From positions 62,001 through 126,000 of the forward strand of contig NZ_JAUSTN010000005.1 in assembly GCF_030812875.1 (NCBI RefSeq): a DNA stretch of 64,000 bases, in the 5' to 3' direction. This DNA is from Peptoniphilus_B koenoeneniae. Its GTDB lineage: Bacteria; Bacillota; Clostridia; Tissierellales; Peptoniphilaceae. The notes under the pieces were generated by a model that did not search any database, was not told the origin of the DNA, and saw only the letters and a list, made by a program, of their open reading frames with translations. The translations under genes and the position numbers were made by a program. Shown here one piece after another: positions 16,638 to 26,197 of the stretch (positions within the stretch are counted from its first letter, which is position 1; each line of letters starts with the position of its first letter).

Positions 16638-17999
16638 ATGGACTATAGTGAATACTCGGAAAATAGAGAATATTTTAAAAAACTCATTGATGAAAAAAAC
16701 TTAAAAGAACTTAAAAGCACAATGGCTGAAATGAACGTTGTTGATATTGCAGAGATTATCGAAGACTTTGACGATAAGACCATGCTTTTAATTTTCAGAA
16801 TGCTTCCCAAGGAAATGGGGGCTGATGTTTTTTCATACATGGAAATGTATAACAAACTTAGAATTGTAAATTCCATAACTGATGAAGAACTTCGTTCAAT
16901 CTTAGAAGAATTGTATTTTGACGATATGATTGACGTCTTGGAAGAGATGCCTGCCAATGTTGTAACAAAAGTTCTTAAAAATTCCACTCCAGACACAAGA
17001 AAACTTGTAAATGAATTTTTAAGATATCCTGAAGATTCTGCCGGCTCTATAATGACTATAGAGTATGTAAGCTTAAGACCTGAGATGACTGTTAAGGAAG
17101 CCCTTCAATACATTAAGACCACAGGTATAGATAAGGAAACTATTTACACTTGCTATGTTGAAAATGAATATAAAATGCTCCTTGGTTTTGTATCTTTAAG
17201 GACAATAGTTATAAGTGATGAAAATGAACTTATAAAAAATATAATGACTGATGATGTTATTTTTGTTAACACTCTTGATGACCAGGAAGTAGTTGCTGAT
17301 AAGTTCACAAGATATGGCTATCTTGCTCTTCCCGTTGTTGACGGCGAACACAGACTTTGCGGCATTATAACTTTTGACGATATCTTGGATATTGTTGAAG
17401 AAGAAGCCACAGAAGACTTTCACAAGATGGCTGCTATTAATCCTTCCGATGATGAATATTTGGATCAAACTCCTTGGCAACTGGCAAAAAACAGAATCCC
17501 TTGGCTTTTGATTTTAATGATTTCAGCAACGGTTACAGGTCATATTGTAGATAGGTTTAACGGAATTATTTCTCAATTTATTATCCTTACTACTTTCATT
17601 CCCATGATTACTGATACTGGAGGAAATTGCGGTGCTCAAAGCTCAACTGTTGTTATTCGTGCAATGGCAACTGGTGAAATTACCATGGCTGATGCTTTAA
17701 AAGTTATTTTTAAGGAAATGAGAGTTGGCCTTATTGCAGGAGCGGTTCTTTCTGTTGTGAATTTTTTAAGGGTAATTTTATTTACTTCATCTTCACCAAG
17801 AATTGCCTTTTTAATTTCTTTTACAGTATTTTTTACTGTTGTATTTTCAAAATTTTTAGGGGCTCTTTTACCTCTTTTTGCAAAAAGAGTAAACATAGAC
17901 CCAGCCATTATGGCTTCTGCCGTTATTACTACAATAATAGACTCAGCAGCTCTTTTAATTTATTTTGCCATGGCTGAAATTTTCTTAAAAGTTGTTTAA
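16638..17999 (+). CDS. mgtE: Magnesium transporter MgtE
   Basis: A 453-residue Mg2+ channel with the classic order: N-terminal superhelical domain with acidic LEELYFDDMIDVLEEMPA (about 90-115), paired CBS domains (about 135-255, PEDSAGSIMTIEYVSL and YGYLALPVVDGEHRL), plug helix, and five membrane helices from about residue 285 with TDTGGNCGAQSST, the pore signature. The cytosolic domains sense Mg2+ and close the channel. AGGTGA precedes the ATG. No Mg2+ riboswitch was seen in the short leader. Confidence 0.95.
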   Translation: MDYSEYSENREYFKKLIDEKNLKELKSTMAEMNVVDIAEIIEDFDDKTMLLIFRMLPKEMGADVFSYMEMYNKLRIVNSITDEELRSILEELYFDDMIDVLEEMPANVVTKVLKNSTPDTRKLVNEFLRYPEDSAGSIMTIEYVSLRPEMTVKEALQYIKTTGIDKETIYTCYVENEYKMLLGFVSLRTIVISDENELIKNIMTDDVIFVNTLDDQEVVADKFTRYGYLALPVVDGEHRLCGIITFDDILDIVEEEATEDFHKMAAINPSDDEYLDQTPWQLAKNRIPWLLILMISATVTGHIVDRFNGIISQFIILTTFIPMITDTGGNCGAQSSTVVIRAMATGEITMADALKVIFKEMRVGLIAGAVLSVVNFLRVILFTSSSPRIAFLISFTVFFTVVFSKFLGALLPLFAKRVNIDPAIMASAVITTIIDSAALLIYFAMAEIFLKVV

Positions 18000-18000
18000 T

Positions 18001-18053
18001 AAAAAAGGATAAAATTTTTGATTTCTCTTTCAAAAATTCTATCCTCTTTTTTT
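18001..18053 (+). terminator. Bidirectional terminator between mgtE and the HAD gene
   Basis: Long imperfect hairpin (AGGATA + AATTTTTGA pairing with TCAAAAATT + TATCCT) flanked by A-run and T-run, serving both convergent genes. Confidence 0.85.
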
Positions 18054-18054
18054 A

Positions 18055-18705
18055 TTATTCAATTATTTCTAAAAGTTCTCTTATATCATCAATTCTCGCA
18101 CTTGCTTCTTTTCCTTCTTTTTTTTCTCCAAAACCGTAATTACAAAATATTGTGTCCAAGTCGTTTTTTATTCCACCCTGTATGTCAAAAAACCTGTCTC
18201 CCACTACTATATAATTCCTTTTGTATTTCTTCATTGTTCTTTTTATAATTTCTTCTTTGGGAATCTCTTTAAAGGCTTCTGATGTTAAAAAATCATCAAA
18301 ATATTTTTCCAGTTTAAATACTTTTTTTACTGTTTCATAGTAGGAAGTTCTTGCGTTGGAAAGAAAGACTAAAGTTTTATTTCTCTTTTTTAGTTCTAAA
18401 AGAGTCTCATCAACTCCATCATATAAGGTTCCCTTTCCCTCATTTAAATTTTCCTGCATTTTTTTGCCTACAAGGATTTTTACTTTTTTTCTTATCTCAT
18501 CATCAGCATCTGGTAAAACTTTTTTCCACATTTCTCCTGCATTATAGCCAAGCCAAGTGTGATAAGTTTCAGGGCTTAAATTTTTAGGTTCTATTCCTAA
18601 ATTTTTTAAAAATTTTACTCCATCATCTAAGGCGCTTTTATATATTTTCATTGTGTTGTGCAAGGTTCCGTCAAAGTCAAAATATATTGTGTTTGCTTCT
18701 ATCAT
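18055..18705 (-). CDS. HAD-family hydrolase
   Basis: About 216 residues from the ATG at 18705, chosen for the GGAG six bases upstream. HAD motif I FDFDGTLHNT near the start, motif II FLSNART, motif III Lys region and motif IV VVGDRFFDIQGG are all present, with an inserted helical cap after motif I as in phosphoglycolate phosphatase-like enzymes. The substrate cannot be predicted. Last gene of the whiA-HPr-dnaE-pfkA-trmL run. Confidence 0.87.
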   Translation of the reverse strand: MIEANTIYFDFDGTLHNTMKIYKSALDDGVKFLKNLGIEPKNLSPETYHTWLGYNAGEMWKKVLPDADDEIRKKVKILVGKKMQENLNEGKGTLYDGVDETLLELKKRNKTLVFLSNARTSYYETVKKVFKLEKYFDDFLTSEAFKEIPKEEIIKRTMKKYKRNYIVVGDRFFDIQGGIKNDLDTIFCNYGFGEKKEGKEASARIDDIRELLEIIE

Positions 18706-18716
18706 TTTTTCTCCAA

Positions 18717-19184
18717 TCATTCTAAGTCTAAAAAGTTCAGTTGTCTTAGGGCTTCAAATAAAATTATATTTGCAGAGTTTGCAAGGTTTAAACTTCTTCC
18801 AAAGTCCTTAAGCATAGGAATTCTTATAGCCTTTTCATAATTTGAAAATATTAAATCTTCTGGCAATCCCCTTGTTTCAGGTCCAAAAACTATAAAATCT
18901 CCGTCCTTATATTTTACATCTGTATATTTTTTCTTTGCTTTTGTTGTGGCAAGATAAAAGTTACTGTCTGGATATTTTTTTAACAGTTCATCATAGGAAT
19001 CATAATAACTTATATCTACCAGGTGCCAATAATCTAAACCTGCTCTTTTTAAATGCTTATCGTCAGTGGAAAATCCAAGGGGTTTTATTAAGTGGAGCTT
19101 TGAGTGAGTAAGTCCGCAGGTCCTTGCTATGGCTCCTGTATTCCAATGGATTTCAGGTTCATAAAAAACTATATTAAGTGACAT
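18717..19184 (-). CDS. trmL: tRNA (cytidine(34)-2'-O)-methyltransferase TrmL
   Basis: A 155-residue SPOUT methyltransferase, the standard TrmL size. Motifs: EIHWNTGAIARTC near the start, VFGPETRGLP, and the C-terminal knot region IPMLKDFGRSLNLANSA. It uses S-adenosylmethionine to methylate the wobble ribose of certain tRNA-Leu. It lies 17 nt after pfkA. Confidence 0.93.
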   Translation of the reverse strand: MSLNIVFYEPEIHWNTGAIARTCGLTHSKLHLIKPLGFSTDDKHLKRAGLDYWHLVDISYYDSYDELLKKYPDSNFYLATTKAKKKYTDVKYKDGDFIVFGPETRGLPEDLIFSNYEKAIRIPMLKDFGRSLNLANSANIILFEALRQLNFLDLE

Positions 19185-19201
19185 TTTTACCTCTTTTTAT
19201 T

Positions 19202-20167
19202 TTAAATTGATACTATTTTCATTATGTCGTATAAGTTTTTTGAAAAAACTTTTTTTCTATTAAAGGCTCTTTCAAAATCTTCCGTAAAGATTTTTCCGTT
19301 TCTTATTCCTACAGCCAGGGCTTTATTTTCATCATTTTCAATCATTTTTTTTACTAAGACGTTACCCATTGCAGATGCTAAAACTCTGTCAACTGATGAG
19401 GGACTTCCTCCCCTTTGAATGTAGCCAAGAATTGTTACCCTTGTTTCAATTTCTGTTATTTTTTGAAGTTCTTCTGCAATTTCGTGGGCATGGCCGAGCC
19501 CTTCTGCCACAAGGATTATGTGGTGTCTTTTGCCCCTATTTTTTCCCATGAGCATTTTTCTTGCTATATCATCTATGTCTGCTTTATTCTCTGGAACTAA
19601 AATTGATTCAGCTCCTCCTGATATTCCTGCATAAAGAGCTATGTCTCCACAATTTCTTCCCATTACTTCTACAACATTTGCCCTGTTGTGAGCGTCTGTT
19701 GTGTCCCTTATTTTTGAAATGGCATCAGTAACAGTATCAACTGCCGTCCAGAAGCCCACAGTATAGTCTGTATAGTCCATATCGTTGTCTATTGAACATG
19801 GTATAAGTCCAACAGGGAAACCTTCCTTGTAGAGGCTATATGCTCCTCTCATGGACCCATCTCCTCCAAGGACTATTAAGCCTTCTATTCCATAAACTTT
19901 TAAAACATTAAGGGCCTGGGAGACTCCTTCTTTTTTTGTAAATCTTTCAGAACGGGAGGTTCCTAAAATAGTTCCTCCCTTTTGAATTATATCTGCAACG
20001 GAACTTTCTACCATAGGCACAAGACTACCGTCTATTAAACCTTCATATCCATTTTTTATTCCAAAAACTTCAATTCCTTCAAAAATTGCACTTCTTACAA
20101 CTGCACGAAGGGCGCTGTTCATTCCCGGAGCATCTCCTCCGGAACAAAGTATTCCTATTTTTTTCAT
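19202..20167 (-). CDS. pfkA: 6-phosphofructokinase
   Basis: About 321 residues from the ATG at 20167, preceded by AGGTG. ATP-dependent phosphofructokinase phosphorylates fructose 6-phosphate in glycolysis. Visible are the ATP site GGDAPGMNS and GGDGS, the substrate motif around TIDND equivalents (CSIDNDMDYTDYTVGF) and EVMGRNCGDIA. The active-site Asp is present in IDND. It begins seven bases after dnaE on the same strand, a coupling also seen in other anaerobic Firmicutes. Confidence 0.93.
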   Translation of the reverse strand: MKKIGILCSGGDAPGMNSALRAVVRSAIFEGIEVFGIKNGYEGLIDGSLVPMVESSVADIIQKGGTILGTSRSERFTKKEGVSQALNVLKVYGIEGLIVLGGDGSMRGAYSLYKEGFPVGLIPCSIDNDMDYTDYTVGFWTAVDTVTDAISKIRDTTDAHNRANVVEVMGRNCGDIALYAGISGGAESILVPENKADIDDIARKMLMGKNRGKRHHIILVAEGLGHAHEIAEELQKITEIETRVTILGYIQRGGSPSSVDRVLASAMGNVLVKKMIENDENKALAVGIRNGKIFTEDFERAFNRKKVFSKNLYDIMKIVSI

Positions 20168-20174
20168 AAAACAC

Positions 20175-23100
20175 CTACTTAACAATTATTTTATTGTCAT
20201 TATTATTTAAATAGTTTAAAAGCTCTATTTTTAAATTATCAAAGTTTTCAAGAGATATCCACATATCTTTTGAAACTCCATAGGGCTTTTTACTTTTTTC
20301 ATCGTAAATTATAACCGGGACCTTGCCCTTATATCTTCTTAAAATATTTTTTATTGAATTTATATTTTCAGAATTTATATCTTCCACTGAAATATAGAGT
20401 CTTTTATTTTCTTCAAGGTCTATTTTTCTTGCAGAATCCACAATTATTTTTGCTTCTTCCACATCGCTTAGACTTATATATCCTTCAATGGCAAGGACTT
20501 TTCCCTCTTCAAACAAATCTTGAAATTGGGAAAAAACATTTGGAAATATTATTAATTCCACATTGCCGTAAAAGTCTTCCAAACTTGCAAAACACATAAG
20601 TTTATTATTTTTTGTTACCAATTTTCTTTTGGTTTTTATGATTCCAGCAATTTTTACCTTATCATTATTTTTCCCTTCTTCATTTATCAAAACTGTAGAA
20701 GTGTCGGAATTTATTTGTATTGCACTTCTATAGGAGTCCAAGGGGTGACCCGATGCATAAATTCCTAAAATTTCTTTTTCCATTTCAAGTTTCATAGATT
20801 GAGAAAAATCTTTAAGTCTAGGCAAATTATCTTCGTCACTTGAAGCTTTAAACATGGAAAATTGACCTTCCACATTATTTTTCTTTATGCCTGTAATTAA
20901 ATCTATAATTTTTTCATAAACTGCCATATATTGTGCCCTGTTGCCCTTAAAGCAATCAAAGGCGCCGCTTTTTATTAAAGACTCAAGGGCCCTTTTATTT
21001 ATAGCATTGGAATTTATTTTTATAACCCTTCTGACAAAATCCGTCATGGAAATAAATTCTCCGCTTTTTCTTGCTTCAACTATTGCATCAATAAAATTTA
21101 CTCCCACATTTTTTACTGCACTTAAGCCGAATCTTATAGAATCTTTTTCTACAGTAAATTTTTTAAAGCTCTTATTTATATGGGGAGACAGGACTTTTAT
21201 GCCAAGTCTTTTACATTCTTCAACATAAAGGGCAATTTGTTTTGGTCTATCCATAAAAGATGAAATCTGTGCCGCCATAAATTCTTTTGGATAATAATAT
21301 TTTAAATAGGCCGTCCTATAAGCAACTACTGAATAGGCAAGGGAGTGGGATTTATTAAAGGCATAGTTTGCAAAATCTATCATCAAATCATAAATTGCAT
21401 TGGCACTTTTTTCATCAAGGCCATTTCGAAGAGCTCCTGTAAGTAAAATTTCTCCCTTTTCATCAACTTTTCCATAAATAAAGTTTTTTCTCTCTTCTTC
21501 CATAACCGACATCTTTTTTTTGCTCATGGCACGTCTTAAAATGTCAGCTTCTCCCAGGGAGTATCCCCCTATTTTTTGCACAATTTGCATAACCTGTTCC
21601 TGATAAACTATACAACCATAAGTTGAAGAAAGTATATCTTCCAGGGCAGGATGAATATAATTTATCTTAGATTTATCGTGCTTCGATTCTATAAATTTTG
21701 GAATTTGCGACATGGGTCCTGGTCTAAATAGGGCATTTGCTGCAACTAAATCTTCAAAAGCATCTGGTTTAAGCTCTTTTAAAAAATTTCTCATTCCTTG
21801 AGATTCAAATTGAAATACTGCAAGGGTGTTGGCTTTTTCAAAAAGTCTTAGAACATTTTTATCATCATAGGAGTGGTCTTTAAAGTCTATTTTTTCCCCA
21901 TAATTTTTTTCAATCATGTCTACTGCATCTCTTATAACTGTTAAGGTCCTAAGGCCTAAGAAGTCCATTTTTAAAAGACCAAGTTCTTCCAGCTCTGTCA
22001 TATTAAATTCCGTTAAAATGATATCATCATTTCTTGCAAGGGGTACATAATCTGTTATAGGTCTATCTGCAATTACAACTCCTGCCGCATGGGTTGAAGT
22101 GTGCCTTGGAAGCCCCTCTATTTTTAGCGCCGTATCAATAAGTTTTTTTACCTGATCTTCTTCGTATAAATTTCTAAGTTCTGAAGAAATTTCAAGGGCC
22201 TTTTCTAGGGTCATATTTAATTGTTGGGGTACTTGCTTTGCAATGTAATCAACTTTTGAATAGGAAATTCCCATTACACGACCTACATCACGAATGGCTC
22301 CCCTTGCTGCCATGGTTCCGAAAGTTACTATTTGTGAAACATGGTCTTGGCCATATTTTTCTCTTACATATTCAATAACTTCTTCTCGTCTTTCATAGCA
22401 AAAGTCTATGTCTATATCAGGCATGGACACTCTTTGAGGATTTAAAAATCTTTCAAAGAGCAAATTAAATTTTAAGGGGTCAACATCTACAATTCCTAAG
22501 GCATAGGAAATTATAGAGCCTGCTGCAGATCCTCTTCCAGGTCCTACTTGAATATTATTTTTTTTGGCATAATTTATGAAGTCTCTTACAATTAAAAAAT
22601 AATCTACATAGCCCATGGAAAGAATTGTGTTAAATTCAAACTCAAATCTCTTTTGAATTTTGTCGTCTATTTCTTTATATCTTTCTTTTAAGCCCTCTAT
22701 GCTTAATTTTTTTAAATAATCTTCATTTTTCATTCCATCAGGAGCTGTAAATTTCGGTAATTTATAATTGTGAAATTCTATATTTACATTGCACCTTTTT
22801 GCAATTTTTTCAGTATTTTCAATAGCGCCTGGATAAGATGAAAAAAGCTCCTCCATTTCTTCTGGGCTTTTTAAATAAAATTCCTGGGTTTGAAATTTCA
22901 TCCTATCCTTGTCATCAAGAGTTTTTCCTGTTTGGATGCAAAGAAGGACATCGTGAGCCTCGGCATCATCCTTTGTTAGGTAGTGAACGTCATTTGTTGC
23001 AACAAGCCCGATTCCAGTTTTTTTATGAATTTCCAAAAGATATTTATTAACTTCAAGTTGTTCTTTTATGCCATGATTTTGCAGTTCAAGGAAAAAACTG

Positions 23101-23594
23101 CCTTCTCCAAAAATATCCCTATATTTTTCAGCTGCTTCAATGGCTCCTTCAAAGTCCCTATTTAAAATATTTCTTTGAACCTCACCTGCAAGACAGGCTG
23201 AAAGGGCAATAAGGCCCTTAGAATATTTTTTTAAAACTTCATAGTCAATCCTTGGCTTGTAATAAAAGCCATCCACCCAGCCTATGGATACAATTTTCAT
23301 TAAGTTTGCATAGCCCTCGTCATTTTCTGCCAGCAAAATTAAATGAAATCTTTTATTGTCCCTTGTCTTATCTGAAAGTCCCTTTTCCGCCACATAAACT
23401 TCACAGCCTAAAATAGGTTTTACATTTTCTTTCAAGCATTCCTTATAAAATTGTATAATTCCAAACATATTTCCATGGTCAGTAAGGGCTAAAGAATCCA
23501 TTCCCAATTCTTTAACTTTTTTTGGCAAATCCTTTATTCTAATGGATCCGTCAAGAAGAGAATACTCACTGTGGACGTGGAGATGTGTAAACAT
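20175..23594 (-). CDS. dnaE: DNA polymerase III subunit alpha
   Basis: A 1139-residue replicative polymerase of the DnaE type. The N-terminal PHP domain starts FTHLHVHSEYSLLDG. Palm motifs include VGPGRGSAAGS and the catalytic MPDIDIDF; later come FRPGPM, the tandem helix-hairpin-helix region and an OB-fold near the C-terminus (VKIAGIIKTKRKLVTKNNK). It lies 45 nt downstream of HPr, separated by a weak terminator hairpin, with AAAGGTGA before the ATG. Confidence 0.96.
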   Translation of the reverse strand: MFTHLHVHSEYSLLDGSIRIKDLPKKVKELGMDSLALTDHGNMFGIIQFYKECLKENVKPILGCEVYVAEKGLSDKTRDNKRFHLILLAENDEGYANLMKIVSIGWVDGFYYKPRIDYEVLKKYSKGLIALSACLAGEVQRNILNRDFEGAIEAAEKYRDIFGEGSFFLELQNHGIKEQLEVNKYLLEIHKKTGIGLVATNDVHYLTKDDAEAHDVLLCIQTGKTLDDKDRMKFQTQEFYLKSPEEMEELFSSYPGAIENTEKIAKRCNVNIEFHNYKLPKFTAPDGMKNEDYLKKLSIEGLKERYKEIDDKIQKRFEFEFNTILSMGYVDYFLIVRDFINYAKKNNIQVGPGRGSAAGSIISYALGIVDVDPLKFNLLFERFLNPQRVSMPDIDIDFCYERREEVIEYVREKYGQDHVSQIVTFGTMAARGAIRDVGRVMGISYSKVDYIAKQVPQQLNMTLEKALEISSELRNLYEEDQVKKLIDTALKIEGLPRHTSTHAAGVVIADRPITDYVPLARNDDIILTEFNMTELEELGLLKMDFLGLRTLTVIRDAVDMIEKNYGEKIDFKDHSYDDKNVLRLFEKANTLAVFQFESQGMRNFLKELKPDAFEDLVAANALFRPGPMSQIPKFIESKHDKSKINYIHPALEDILSSTYGCIVYQEQVMQIVQKIGGYSLGEADILRRAMSKKKMSVMEEERKNFIYGKVDEKGEILLTGALRNGLDEKSANAIYDLMIDFANYAFNKSHSLAYSVVAYRTAYLKYYYPKEFMAAQISSFMDRPKQIALYVEECKRLGIKVLSPHINKSFKKFTVEKDSIRFGLSAVKNVGVNFIDAIVEARKSGEFISMTDFVRRVIKINSNAINKRALESLIKSGAFDCFKGNRAQYMAVYEKIIDLITGIKKNNVEGQFSMFKASSDEDNLPRLKDFSQSMKLEMEKEILGIYASGHPLDSYRSAIQINSDTSTVLINEEGKNNDKVKIAGIIKTKRKLVTKNNKLMCFASLEDFYGNVELIIFPNVFSQFQDLFEEGKVLAIEGYISLSDVEEAKIIVDSARKIDLEENKRLYISVEDINSENINSIKNILRRYKGKVPVIIYDEKSKKPYGVSKDMWISLENFDNLKIELLNYLNNNDNKIIVK

Positions 23595-23604
23595 AAAATC
23601 ACCT

Positions 23605-23637
23605 TTAAATATAAAAGAGCTTTACACTGAAAGCTCT
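23605..23637 (-). terminator. Weak terminator/attenuator between HPr and dnaE
   Basis: On the minus strand AGAGCTTT, loop CAGTGT, AAAGCTCT, then TTTATATTT. The T-run is interrupted, so it is likely partial and would lower dnaE transcription relative to whiA-HPr. Confidence 0.6.
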
Positions 23638-23639
23638 AA

Positions 23640-23906
23640 TCAAACATTTATAAAATTATTTTCAATAAGGGAAGTTAAACTTTTTAAAGCCTCTTCTTCA
23701 TCAGGACCATCGCATTTTATTTTTACGTTTTCTCCTTCAAAAGCTCCCAAAGACATAATCCCTATTATGCTTTTTCCGTTAACTTCATCTTCATGACATG
23801 AAAGACTGATTTCAGATTCATATTTATTTGCAGTTCTCACGAAAAGTGCCGCCGCTCTTGCGTGAAGTCCGTCTTCGTTAGAAAGTTTTATTTCTTTTGT
23901 TACCAT
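23640..23906 (-). CDS. HPr phosphocarrier protein
   Basis: 88 residues from the ATG at 23906, the standard HPr size. It carries both regulatory residues: the PEP-dependent His in GLHARAA and the HPr-kinase Ser in KSIIGIMSLG. The His argues for a true HPr rather than Crh, although Crh occupies the equivalent place beside whiA in Bacillus. GGAG precedes the start, inside the 3' end of whiA; the genes overlap by 29 nt. Confidence 0.92.
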   Translation of the reverse strand: MVTKEIKLSNEDGLHARAAALFVRTANKYESEISLSCHEDEVNGKSIIGIMSLGAFEGENVKIKCDGPDEEEALKSLTSLIENNFINV

Positions 23907-24834
23907 AGTCACCACTCCTTAACAACTTTGCTATCTCTCTTAATTTTTTCATTCTGTAATTTACTGCACTTTTCCCAATCTTAGGATTTAACAGATTACC
24001 TATATCTCTTAAAGAGGATTCTCTATTTTTTAGCCTCAAAAGAGCAACCTCTCTTAAGTTTTCATCTAAACTATTAAGACCGATTTCTTTATCAATGTAT
24101 AAAATGTCATTAACCTGATCTAAAGAAGAATTGACAATTTTATTTAAATTGGCAGTTTCCATATTCACAAGCCTGTTAACATTGTTTCTCATTTCTTTAA
24201 TAACTCTAATGTTTTCAAATTCCAAAACGGATTTAGATGCCCCTATTAAAGATAAAAAATCCGATATTTTTTCAGCTTCTTTTAAATATATAAGGTATTT
24301 GTCTTTTCTAAGAGTAAGACCCGGTTTAATATCATAATCAGATAAAATTTCCATTAAATAATTTGCCGGTCCCCTATTTTCAAAAATAATTTCAAAATGG
24401 TAAGTTTTTTCAGGATTGGTAACAGAACCGCTACCTAAAAAACAACCTCTTACAAAAGCTCTTTTTTCTTCTTCAGTAAGCCTTGGTTTTTTCTTTGAAA
24501 GGGTGAAGACTCTTTTATCCTGTCCTATGTACACCTTGTCAAGTAAAGATTTAACTGCATAAGTGTCAAACAAACTAATTGAATATTTATTTTTTCTAAG
24601 CTTATAATTTTTTCTTATAGAAGCTTCAACATCTTTAGAATAAGTTTTTAAAAAAGTAAAAATCCTTCTTGCAACGGAGGGGTTTTCAGTGTTAAAAGAT
24701 AAAATTAAATTTTCTCCCTTTAGCATAATTGCACCGCAAGTTGCCAAAAGTCCCGATATTTCACTAGTGATTAAATTTTTATCCTTTACTTTAATTTTTG
24801 CAACTTCATCTTTAACAGAAGAAGAAAAACTCAT
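23878..24834 (-). CDS. whiA: WhiA-type DNA-binding protein
   Basis: About 318 residues from the ATG at 24834, which follows GGAGGAGG. An N-terminal LAGLIDADG-like domain (SFSSSVKDEVAKI, AFVRGCFLGSGSVTNPEKTYHFE) and a C-terminal helix-turn-helix (SLRDIGNLLNPKIGKSAVNYRMKKL) are typical. In Firmicutes WhiA influences cell division and chromosome segregation. The usual upstream neighbours yvcJ/yvcK are absent here; a divergent secreted-protein gene takes their place. Confidence 0.93.
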   Translation of the reverse strand: MSFSSSVKDEVAKIKVKDKNLITSEISGLLATCGAIMLKGENLILSFNTENPSVARRIFTFLKTYSKDVEASIRKNYKLRKNKYSISLFDTYAVKSLLDKVYIGQDKRVFTLSKKKPRLTEEEKRAFVRGCFLGSGSVTNPEKTYHFEIIFENRGPANYLMEILSDYDIKPGLTLRKDKYLIYLKEAEKISDFLSLIGASKSVLEFENIRVIKEMRNNVNRLVNMETANLNKIVNSSLDQVNDILYIDKEIGLNSLDENLREVALLRLKNRESSLRDIGNLLNPKIGKSAVNYRMKKLREIAKLLRSGDYGNKRNKTF

Positions 24835-24922
24835 AGGTCCTCCTCCAGTCATTGGACTTAACTATAACTATTATACAGGTACTTATTTAAAAATAAAAGA
24901 CTTTTAATAAAAATTAAACAAA

Positions 24923-25050
24923 GTTTTGAAAACATTTTCAAAAAATTTTTTAAAAGTTTTTTAATTGAAATTTCTATTTTCCCCTTGTCTTTTGTAAATT
25001 TTTGATAACTTTGAGATTTTGTATTATTATTGTAATAATGTTTTCAAAAC
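24923..25050. promoter_or_regulatory. Paired inverted elements between whiA and the secreted-protein gene
   Basis: GTTTTGAAAACAT at 24923-24935 recurs in perfect inverse orientation as ATGTTTTCAAAAC at 25038-25050. The first also forms a local palindrome TTTTGAAAA-CA-TTTTCAAAA containing TGAAAACATTTTCA, which resembles a CcpA cre site. The pair flanks the promoter at 25002-25030. Confidence 0.45.
25002..25030 (+). promoter_or_regulatory. Putative promoter of the secreted repeat protein
   Basis: TTGATA, 17-nt spacer, TATTAT, about 55 nt before the ATG at 25085. Confidence 0.5.
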
Positions 25051-25084
25051 TTTTATAGTAAAATAATCTTAAGGAGATGATTAT

Positions 25085-26104
25085 ATGAAATTAATGAAAA
25101 AAATATCTTTATTTGCCCTAAGTGGAGTAATTTTATCGGGACTTTTTTCAGTTAAAACTCAAGCTGCTCAATATGCAACCATACCAACTTTTAAAGTTAC
25201 CTTGAACGATAGAATTTTTGAAGGTACTTACAGTCAATATCCTCTTTTGGTTTATAAAGACATAACTTATTTTCCAATGACTTACTATACAACAAGATTT
25301 TTAGGAGTTGAAACAAGTTGGAATTCTTATGACGGCCTTGGCATAAATCAAACAGGTATAAGAGGAGAATATCATTTTTACGGACAAGGTTTTAAAAATG
25401 CAAATTCTTATCCTGTAGAAATCCCGACTTTTAAAATTAAAGTTAACGGCAAATCAATTTATAATCAAGATGAAAAATATCCTCTTTTAATTTTTAGAGA
25501 TGTTACTTATTTCCCAATGACTTGGAGGTTTTGTGTAGATGAATTTGGCTGGGCTTATAGATTTACAAATGAAAACGGTCTTGAAATAAAATCTATAAAT
25601 AAGGCTCCAGAAAAAGCTCAACCGAATCCTCAAAGTCCAACAGTTAAAAAAGAACTTCCTCCAATTGGAATGGGAAAATTGGAAAATGACGGAAAATATA
25701 TTTATTATTTTAGAGAAGGAAATATTATAAAAGTAGATGAAAAAGATTTTTCTCAAAAAATAGTTTCAAGAAATGTAAATGTTAGAAATAACGGAGTTGA
25801 CCTATACGTTCTTGACGGAAATATTTATTATATAGACGGAAGAGATAATTCTCTTATGAATGGAAACGGAAATGACTTAAATTACGGTTATAGCGTTGAA
25901 AGTATTGAAAAATCTTCCCCATACTTTATAGCTAATTTCTCAAGCAATAAAGATGGAAGTATGCAAACTGTCATTTATGATAAAAACCAAAAAAATATAT
26001 ACACAGCTCAAGACATAGACTTAAGTAAGGGATATAAAATAGACAAGAATATTTTCTCCTATACTGATCTTAAGGGCATGGCACAAGATATAACTTTAAA
26101 ATAA
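25085..26104 (+). CDS. Exported stalk-like repeat protein
   Basis: A 339-residue protein with a signal peptide (MKKISLFALSGVILSGLF, cleavage near QAA). The mature N-terminus has two tandem copies of a module beginning IPTFKV/IPTFKI and containing YPLLVYKDITYFPMTYY / YPLLIFRDVTYFPMTW. These resemble the stalk (copper amine oxidase N-terminal-like) repeats of Firmicute surface proteins. A Pro-rich linker and a C-terminal region of KYIYYFREGN-type strands (possible beta-propeller-like repeats) follow. No enzyme motif. Adhesive or structural surface role is a guess. Confidence 0.75.
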   Translation: MKLMKKISLFALSGVILSGLFSVKTQAAQYATIPTFKVTLNDRIFEGTYSQYPLLVYKDITYFPMTYYTTRFLGVETSWNSYDGLGINQTGIRGEYHFYGQGFKNANSYPVEIPTFKIKVNGKSIYNQDEKYPLLIFRDVTYFPMTWRFCVDEFGWAYRFTNENGLEIKSINKAPEKAQPNPQSPTVKKELPPIGMGKLENDGKYIYYFREGNIIKVDEKDFSQKIVSRNVNVRNNGVDLYVLDGNIYYIDGRDNSLMNGNGNDLNYGYSVESIEKSSPYFIANFSSNKDGSMQTVIYDKNQKNIYTAQDIDLSKGYKIDKNIFSYTDLKGMAQDITLK

Positions 26105-26117
26105 TAAAATATATATT

Positions 26118-26150
26118 ACCGGGCTGAAATAAGCCCGGTTTTTATTTTTT
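26118..26150 (+). terminator. Intrinsic terminator
   Basis: CCGGGCT, loop GAAATA, AGCCCGG, then T-rich tract. Confidence 0.92.
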
Positions 26151-26197
26151 TTGAATAATTTTTATTTTTGTTTCATAATAGCTTATTGGAGGTAGAA

